A stretch of 64,000 nucleotides of DNA from Magnolia sinica (taxonomy: Eukaryota; Streptophyta; Magnoliopsida; Magnoliales; Magnoliaceae). Numbering within the stretch: position 1 is the first letter of the stretch; each line of letters begins with the position of its first letter. The notes under the pieces were generated by a model, which saw only the letters and a program-made list of their open reading frames with translations, did no database searches and was not told where the DNA came from. The stretch lies in the NCBI RefSeq assembly GCF_029962835.1, contig NC_080577.1:25712501-25776500 (forward strand), read 5' to 3'. Of this stretch, positions 56,974 through 64,000 are shown piece after piece. Made by a program: the position numbers and the translations under genes.

Positions 56974-57927
56974 ATTATATGATTTAAACATCGGGTGCTC
57001 ACAACGCAATCCAACGAACTGTGGTTGTTGGTAGCAAATTGCGATTGCCAACGCTTATATAAGAAGCTCGCTGCCGAGGAGGGAAGAAGAAGAAAAAGAC
57101 TCAACGGAGGAAAGTGAGATAGAGAGGGAGAGGGCGAAGAGAAGGAAACAGAGAGCAAAAATAGATATAAGAAAATATAGAGAGGGTCTGAGGGTTAGAG
57201 TTCACCCGAAGGTGCTGCTCGATGTACCTTAAAGATTTCCATTAAGCCGACATGCTGCACAACATGGGAGACAAAAAAGGCCATTAAGGAAATCATCAAA
57301 GCTAAGAGTTTGTTTACCTTCATTTAAGTCACATTCTACTTCACACATTCCAAGTGCATTAATATTTACATTCACATTTCTTTCTATCTCATTGTACATT
57401 ATTCTCTCTCTTTCATTTTCTCTTACTCTATTTGTCTGCCCAGGATTTTAAATCTTACGAAGCAAGACCAGTTGATACTTCATCTTATTTACTGCATTTT
57501 TATTTTATATGCTTACATGGTGCTACTTAGCTCCATGAAGTAAGTCTAGTTTTTTTTTTTTTTTACTCAATGTATTTTTACTTTATTTGTTTACCCATTG
57601 CTACTTGGGTCTATAATGTAAGGTTAGATAGTTTCTTTTTTGTTATTTTTGCCTGTCCGATTCATATAAGTTATGTGAAGCACGACTAAATATAAAAATA
57701 TCAAAATTCTATTGAATTAAAAAAATACAAAATCTTGTAAAGTAGAGACTATACTTTGTGTGGGTAGAAAATAATGTCTAACCCCATCACTTCCTTCACC
57801 AAGGCCTCGTACTTGGAATTTGCGATTGCAAACTAATTGTAGGAGTCACTTGATTTAGGGAATCATAAGATTTCTCATCCCTTAAGTGATTCTACGGTTA
57901 TTAACCAGGCAGAAATTTTAAGATTCA
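56972..57927. other. Intergenic, nothing recognised
   Basis: GA-rich stretch at 57080-57180 and T-runs near 57550. Open frames are low complexity. No gene. Confidence 0.4.
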
Positions 57928-59544
57928 TTTGATGTCACGCCCCAAACTCGAAAAACTGGCTCAAAAATTCCCGATTGCCGAATCTGGCGCCAACAGCCTC
58001 CGTAGTGCCCCATTCTTAGATCCCGGCACTCACGTGCCCGATTCCGATCCTGGGATCCTACAAGAAGGATTTTCAGTATGAATTTTTTTTATTTATAATG
58101 GAGCATAACCATAAGCATAACCAAGTTACAAAACAACATCACCACATATCCGCTATATCAAAAACTTTAAGTACAATGCGAAAAGGGAAATATAGGGTGA
58201 TTAAAAACTCCAAAATAATCTGATGTGCACTCCTGCCTCAGTGCTACTACGATCCAAGGCCACCTGCACATAACGGTCGTGCATAAGGTTACAAAAGCTT
58301 AGAGGGTGGTGTAAGTGTGTGCGCAAGGCAAGCGCAAGTGTACAATATCAGAGTAATGTGAAAATATGCGGTAAGTCCATGTATGTTATCAGCTGTACCA
58401 AATCTATATGATGCAAGACATGAATGTTATCGGCCATACCAAGGCCATGTGATGCGAGGCCGATGTAGCCAAATGTCATATGCGAGATGCAAAGCAAGCA
58501 TGCCAGTCCTCATCAAGTACACATATCAGTACAGTTCCTCTCTGGATATCACCGGGGTCTAATACACTTCACACTGATTGCCTCCTCCCTAGCTGCATAG
58601 CCAAGCAAGTGGAATAGACCTCACTATCCACCTGACCAGTAGTCTGCCAATACCTACCCGGCTCATCGATAGCGGATTCATTTACGAGCTGGTCAAACTC
58701 AGCCTAGCTTATAGCCCCCTTACTCGGGCGGATAAGGACACACCCCCTTCCAACCGACTACAACACAGTGGGAGACGCAGCTTATTGGTATTCGACACTC
58801 GGGCGCTCGTGTATCCACTCAGTCTAGACATTGGAGCAGCTCCTGGTACCAAAAAGGTTCTGGAATTTTCACCCAAGGACATCCCAAGTGTCCAAAGTGC
58901 TAGAACCAAGTATTTTCGGTATCCGATACGACCATCCACGATGTACCTGTGGAGCCACGGCCCTGATATCGCTAGGGCGTATAATGATCAACTCACACAT
59001 ATGCGGGATGCATGAGTCACACCGTCAAATCATGCAGCAAATCCTGTGCGTACTGTGCGCTCATGTGGGGGCACTTCATCTCATAAGGAGTCTCATAAAT
59101 GTCTCAGCCCAACGGCTTATGCTATGATCAAACATTCCTCATATTAAGCATATATATGATGCGTATGTGCATGAATCATGGAGCTATACTAAGCATGTTA
59201 TAAAGTGATGAACTGTCCTTACAATGAAGATGGGCCTAGATGGCCTACACACAACAAGTACGGGCCTATCAATGGGCCCTAGGGAGAGTTATAATGCAGA
59301 CATTTAACCAACATTATTCTTACAATGTGGACGTCAAACCAACATTGCTCCCAAGGTATAGCCCACCCTAAACATTATTACCTAAACCCTGGTCGAATCA
59401 CACATTGCAATGGACCTTAAAGACATCTTGTTGGGCCTCGACCCATGGGCCTTAGATACATCAAGTGGGCTGCATCACATGGGCCTTATATTCATCAAGT
59501 GGGCTGCCCCAATGGGCTTTATGTACATTGGAATGGGCCATAAC

Positions 59545-59740
59545 CCATGGATCTTGAATACATCACAATGGGCCCTCATATGGCAAATGGGCCACCTCAC
59601 CTGGGCCATATGTACATTAAATGGGCCACATAAATGGGCCCCATATGTACATCAAATGGGCCACTCCAACGGGCCCCATATGTACGTTAAATGGGCCACA
59701 CCAATGGGCCCCAAATGTACATCAAATGGGCCACTCCCAA
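59545..59740 (+). repeat. 35-bp tandem repeat array
   Basis: At least four to five diverged units with AAATGGGCCAC, then AATGGGCCCCATATGTACAT. The last three are exactly 35 bp each. Less regular relatives extend upstream to about 59410. The unit is not a multiple of three, so the open stretch across it is not evidence of a protein. Confidence 0.85.
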
Positions 59741-59743
59741 ATA

Positions 59744-60450
59744 TAAGTGGTGATAATGATTTCCACCATTAAAATTCTCAAGGCCCACCGTATCATTTAT
59801 GCCCCATCCAATCTGATCATAAAGTCTCAAAGACCTGGATTAAGAGGAAAAATAAATATCATATTGTCCCAAATTTGGTAGCCCAAGGGTTTAATGGTGG
59901 ATGTTCAAACTCATTGTTTTCTATAATGTGGCCCACCTGACCCTAGATCTGTCTTATTTTTAGTCTCAAGCTTGTAAGACAAGCTAACTAAATGGTTGGA
60001 CAGTTTGGATGCAACACATGCATCATGGTGGGTCCCACCATCCAGGTGTGGACGGTGTGGATAAAACACATAAATCATGGTGGTTTCCACCGTCCATTGC
60101 TGTGGACAGTGTGACTAAAACACATACATCATAGTAGGTTCCACGTGGGGCCCGCCATAATGTTTATCTGCAATCCAACCCATTGATCCCACCATAATGT
60201 TATATGCCGTCCAACCTGTTGATAAGGTCATGTTGACCTGGATGGAAGGAAAAACAAATTTCATATTGACCCAAAACTTCTATGAAGACCCAAATGGGTT
60301 TCAATGGCAGCCATTCAATCATCATTGTTTCCTATGATGTGGGCCACCTGAGCCATGTATACGGCTGAAATTTGGGACGGCCCACTTCCCTAAGGGCCTA
60401 CAAAATGGACGGCGTGGATATTAAAAACACATCATGGTGGGGCCCATGGC
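59744..60450. repeat. Rearranged fold-back repeat copies
   Basis: Several partial copies follow one another. Core words (TGGTGATAATGATTTCCACC, GGCCCACCGTA, AAAGACCTGGAT) appear twice in the same order, and ATCATGGTGG-type ends appear four times. Likely nested or recombined insertions. Confidence 0.55.
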
Positions 60451-60569
60451 TAGGACCATGGTCCCTGGCCCCCACCCACCATGCGCAGAGGATGCCGCGC
60501 CGTCCTTGCAGCGTTGCTGCTATATATATATATATATTGTTTTTGAAAAAAAATGGAGTTTTACAGCTT

Positions 60570-60835
60570 TTCGTATGTGGGGCCCGCATCAAGTGAATCC
60601 ATCCCGTCCATTGGCTCCCATTGCTCAAGACAAGCCAAACAAGCCCAATATTCGACATATTTTGGAGTACAGAAACATCATAGTGTATTTTAACGGTGAA
60701 AACCACTGTTTTCTATGCTATGGCTCACCAGATACTCGAATCGGCTTCATTTTTTGACTTAACGCCTAAAATGATTGGGAGAATGGAATTGAGGGCTTGG
60801 ATTAAAAACATATACCAAGGTGAGGCCTGTATAAG
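60570..60835. repeat. Fold-back repeat copy, short form
   Basis: ATGTGGGGCCCGCATCAAGT at left and ACCAAGGTGAGGCCTGTA at right, mirrored and decayed, inside the long solo LTR. Confidence 0.5.
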
Positions 60836-60867
60836 TGTCCCACCCCAAAAAGCTAAAAAAACAAACA

Positions 60868-60952
60868 TATTTTATTTTATTATTATTGTTTTTTTCTTCT
60901 TTGTACGCCCACCGACAGTTCATACTTCATTGTGTAACCATCTAGTGTCCCT
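60868..60952 (-). mobile_element. Truncated SINE fragment
   Basis: Tail-side fragment of the main SINE family: T/A-rich tail, then GTACGCCCACCGACAGTTCA and CATACTTCATTGTGTAACCA. The tRNA-like head is missing. Confidence 0.5.
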
Positions 60953-62203
60953 GGATGCAGGACAGTTGCACATAACACATTTAAGGTAGGCCCCACGGGG
61001 ACGTGGCCCACATGGTTTAGGGACATGGCCCACATGGCTTAGATCAATCTGATACTTGTGTTTTCCATTAGCAAAGGGTAGGGCCCACATGGCTTGGATG
61101 GTCATGGGGTCCATTTGCTGGACGGTTTGGACATCACATACACTCATTAAGTGGGTCACAAAACAAAGGAATGAGAGAGAGGGAGAAAGACACGTGATGA
61201 TGGAGTGGCCCCGGCACTATGGGCCCTCCCTTCCATGCATTCAATCATACATCATGTGAGTCCCATTGCATATGGACTAACCGATCAAAATCAACGGTGG
61301 AGATCCTTTCTCCATCGAAATAAAAGGTCTAAATGACCCCTTTTCAAACTAGAAAGTAAATATTATGATGGGGTCCATGGAGAATGGCCCCATCATGGAA
61401 TGATAATGAGCATCAAGGTGGGTCATCAGCTACATCTTAGGGTCCAAAGTGAGATCCATACCATCGATCGGTAGGCTTCACTTGGCCCATCATAAAAATA
61501 CGAAAACTAGCATATAAAAGCACCCACCGTTCGATCTTCTTGGTCCGTTGGAAAATCGATCTCCTTGTGTCTCACTTTGATGGTGGAAGATGAGAAATGA
61601 ATGGCTAGGATGAAGGTTTTTGGGAGAGGAAGTGGGCCACATACATCACACTTTTCTCTCACTTGGAAAAATCATGGACGTCTACTCTTTTGCTCTCTTT
61701 GTTGCTTAAAAATTGTGAAGAGAAAGAGAGAGAGAGAGAAGGAATGGTTGCAAGGGAGAGGTGATGGATGTGATGTGATGGTGTACTTGACAAGTATGAG
61801 TGTGTAAGAGAGAGGGTGAGAAAGAGTTGACTTTAGGGTTGCTTGACTTGAGGAGAAAGAAAGCATTAATGTGTGTACTTGACATGAGGTGATTGATTGA
61901 TTGATGAGACATGTTGTAGAAATTCTTTTGGAATTGCAAATGCGCGGCATTTTTTTCAAAATAAATGCCGGCCCACATCTCCTGCCAAGGTATCGGATCG
62001 GTATGCAAGACGCGGCGTTGGAACCGTGACGACGGTGCGGTCACAATGGTACAAGCATCGGATTAAGCCGATTCAGATCTACGATATACGACTTAGGGTT
62101 GCGCGCAAACGTCGATTATTGGTCGCAGATTGCTGGACTTCGACGGAAAGGATCACGGGAGTCGACAGAACAGTACGGGCTAGGACATGGGCCTTACATT
62201 TGA

Positions 62204-62656
62204 CTGGTAGTGACTTCAAATCAAATACATTTTTACATTTGAGTCACTAACATACTTTGACCATACTAATAAATTAATACCAAAACAAAGAAAACGAGGG
62301 CACCCGCTACGCACGAGGAAAGCATTCACGGATAATAATGCAACTATCCAATTGGTTGCCTTTATTCAGATAAAAATTAAACATAATGAACCGTCCAAAT
62401 TCAGCAAACAAATGTCCATCCACGGAAGGTTGATATGATCAAATTAATCTGATTTTTTGTCTATCTCCCATCTACAGTGATTCCCAAGATTCTGACAATG
62501 TAGATTGAGGTAAATATGCGGCGTGCGTATGTTGGCCATGTGCATACGTTTATGGCAAGCAGAGGATCCAGATTCAATAGTTAGAGCATCAAACTATTAC
62601 TATCCTGACGACGTGTTTTCTGGATGCGGCTTATGCGGATCTGGGGAACCACATAG
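62204..62656. other. Intergenic, nothing recognised
   Basis: AT-rich single-copy-looking sequence. No gene. Confidence 0.4.
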
Positions 62657-63124
62657 CTAGGTAGTTCCGGAAATGTGCGGCCCACCATGATGTGTCTACT
62701 TTATATCCACGCCGTCTGTCCATTTTTCCCGCTCATTATTTTAGGATATGGTCCCAGAATTGAAGCAGATACAAATCTCAGGCGAACCACACCACAGAAA
62801 AATGTGGTGATTGAACACCCACCATTAAAAGCTTTTTAGTGGCCACAAAAGTTTTGGATCAAGTTGATATTTGTGTTTTAAATTCATTCAGGTTTTTACG
62901 ACATTATCAACCGGTTGGATGAAGATAAACATTACGTCCCTCTCTAAGAAGATTTTAATGTTGGACATTAAATCACCATGTTTTTCACTTAGGGTGGATC
63001 ACCTGGGATTTGGATCTGCTTATTTTTAGGTTCATACCCTTAAACTGAACTGGAAAAACGCATGGACGACGTGGATATAAGACAAATACATTACGGTGGG
63101 GCCCATAGTCTGGGAACAACCGAG
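62657..63124. mobile_element. Fold-back MITE
   Basis: Left CTAGGTAGTTCC...GCGGCCCACCATGATG, right ACGGTGGGGCCCATAG...GGGAACAACCGAG. Mirrored core (CACACCACAGAAAAA, GTGATTGAACACCCACCATT, AAGCAGATACAAATCTCAGG / CCTGGGATTTGGATCTGCTT). Confidence 0.65.
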
Positions 63125-63237
63125 CTCAGTTTTTCTCGGATCCACCGAAGCTGCATCTGTGTTTTCTCACGTAGCTTGTAATTCAAAATGCAAGTATTCA
63201 TCCGGCCTGTGCTATATCACGGAAAGTGAGCCTCGAA

Positions 63238-63765
63238 GGGAAGCGGATTGGCTGGTGTACCACACATAACTCCTCGATCTCCAAGTTGTACGAACGGTTC
63301 AAAGGAGATCAATGTTACATGGCCCCATAGTGAGATCATTTTAGAGCATTAGCCAATAAATAAATCAGATCCAAAGCTCAATTGAACCACATCAGAAATA
63401 TCGGTGGGGACGATTATTCTCATCGTTAAAACATTAGTAGGGCCCACTATAATGTTGATTTTCCATCTAATCTGTTCATGAGGTCACACAAACTTGGATG
63501 AAGAGGAAAAATAAATATAATATTGATCCAAAGCTTTCAAAAAGGGTTTCAATGGTTGACGTTCAATCCCCCACTGCTTTTTGCAGTGTGGTTCACTTGA
63601 TCTTTGGATCTTTTTTTATTTTTCGGTTCAAGCTTTAATACGAAATCTTTAAATGGATGGACGGTTTTGATATAACACATACCTCATGATGGGACCCATA
63701 TAACTTGGTGACGTACCCACACTAGCCTGGTCGGTGGTGGCTGGTACACTAGCCAATTCGCTTCC
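63238..63765. mobile_element. Fold-back MITE (GGAAGCGGATTGGC family), copy 3
   Basis: 528 bp, ends GGGAAGCGGATTGGCTGG / CTAGCCAATTCGCTTCC. Perfect 8-bp TSD GCCTCGAA (63230-63237 and 63766-63773). The best-preserved ends of this family in the window. Its 8-bp target points to hAT or MULE mobilisation. Confidence 0.82.
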
Positions 63766-63775
63766 GCCTCGAATA

Positions 63776-64000
63776 GGGAAACGGATTGGCTACTCCCCCT
63801 ACCAACCAATGGTTGGTGGTCGGTGCTCTGCTTCATCCATGTCGTCCAACTATTTTTTATAGATCATTTTATGTTATGAAACAAAAAATGAAGTATATTC
63901 CAATCTCAAATGGACTACATTACAGAAAACAGTTTTGAATGAATGTCAACCATTAAAAACTTTTTGGGGTCATAAAAGTTTGGATCAATTTGATCTCTGT
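63776..64000. mobile_element. Fold-back MITE, copy 4, cut by the window edge
   Basis: Starts GGGAAACGGATTGGCTAC only two bases after the TSD of copy 3 and continues with the usual core (AATCTCAAATGGACTACATT, AACCATTAAAAACTTTTTGG) to the end of the window. Confidence 0.65.

Larger units (their letters stand above)
57933..62198. mobile_element. Solo LTR, 4.27 kb with nested repeats (Gypsy-like)
   Basis: Starts TGTCACGCCCCAAACTCG and ends GGGCCTTACA. Perfect 5-bp TSD TTTGA (57928-57932 and 62199-62203). No coding domain. The start resembles the other solo LTR, and both carry TAACGGTCGYGCAT a few hundred bp in, so they look like related families in the same orientation. Part of the length comes from later insertions: fold-back pieces at 59744-60450 and 60570-60835, and a SINE fragment at 60868-60952. 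Confidence 0.75.

Noticed and set aside
56805-57158. 117-residue S/H/T-rich stretch on the minus strand
   Set aside because: Low complexity, made from a (GT)n tract and a GA-rich run.
59545-59740. CRISPR-like regular repeat
   Set aside because: The units are contiguous without spacers, degenerate, and sit in a plant solo LTR.
59410-59772. 120-residue W/M/G-rich open stretch
   Set aside because: Product of a 35-bp tandem array that is not a multiple of three, so the peptide changes frame with each unit.
61897-62250. 117-residue basic open stretch near the end of the second solo LTR
   Set aside because: It crosses the LTR end and the TSD and has no known domain.

Overview
This is a flowering-plant nuclear window. 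Two host genes with ordinary GT-AG introns can be read through to a stop, and most of the rest is transposable elements. The many copies of a mirrored repeat rich in GTGGGGCCCACC, with phrases such as CCGTCCATCC and ACCACACCACAGG, are a type I associate from memory with magnoliid genomes (Magnolia, Liriodendron, laurel relatives). That placement is an inference. I see no bacterial, organellar or CRISPR sequence.

Host genes, both on the + strand. (1) 5701-8799 encodes a 150-residue LEA_4 (group 3) late embryogenesis abundant protein in three exons, with a probable mitochondrial presequence. Its promoter carries a fused seed RY element and ABRE, a second ABRE and a TATA box. (2) 18528-30534 encodes a 185-residue peroxisomal membrane protein of the Mpv17/PMP22 family in seven exons, spread over 12 kb because the introns are loaded with transposons. 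The two genes are unrelated and each seems to have its own promoter.

Layout. 1-2422 is a Copia element cut by the left edge, and 2531-3290 an opposing Copia LTR fragment. 5.0-9.2 kb is the LEA gene. 9.9-16.9 kb is an old tandem segmental duplication (unit A 9938-12905, unit B 13018-16850) whose halves later gained different insertions. 17-18.1 kb holds two MITEs upstream of PMP22, and 18.5-30.5 kb is PMP22. 30.8-46 kb is dense in hAT-like elements, fold-back MITEs, SINEs and a broken Copia. 46-51.7 kb is AT-rich with almost nothing recognisable. 51.7-62.2 kb holds two very long solo LTRs (3.17 and 4.27 kb) and a Copia-like LTR fragment. 62.6-64 kb is a cluster of MITEs.

The best-supported repeat calls rest on target-site duplications (TSDs) read directly: five copies of one hAT-like family with matching or near-matching 8-bp TSDs, a complete non-autonomous LTR element in PMP22 intron 3 (AAACA), two solo LTRs (TTTTA and TTTGA) and a SINE with a 16-17 bp TSD. 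No clearly new protein-coding system is visible. The most novel-looking pattern is a fold-back element superfamily that keeps one mirrored core while carrying different outer termini, together with a hAT-like family with TCGAGC-rich ends that often lands inside it.
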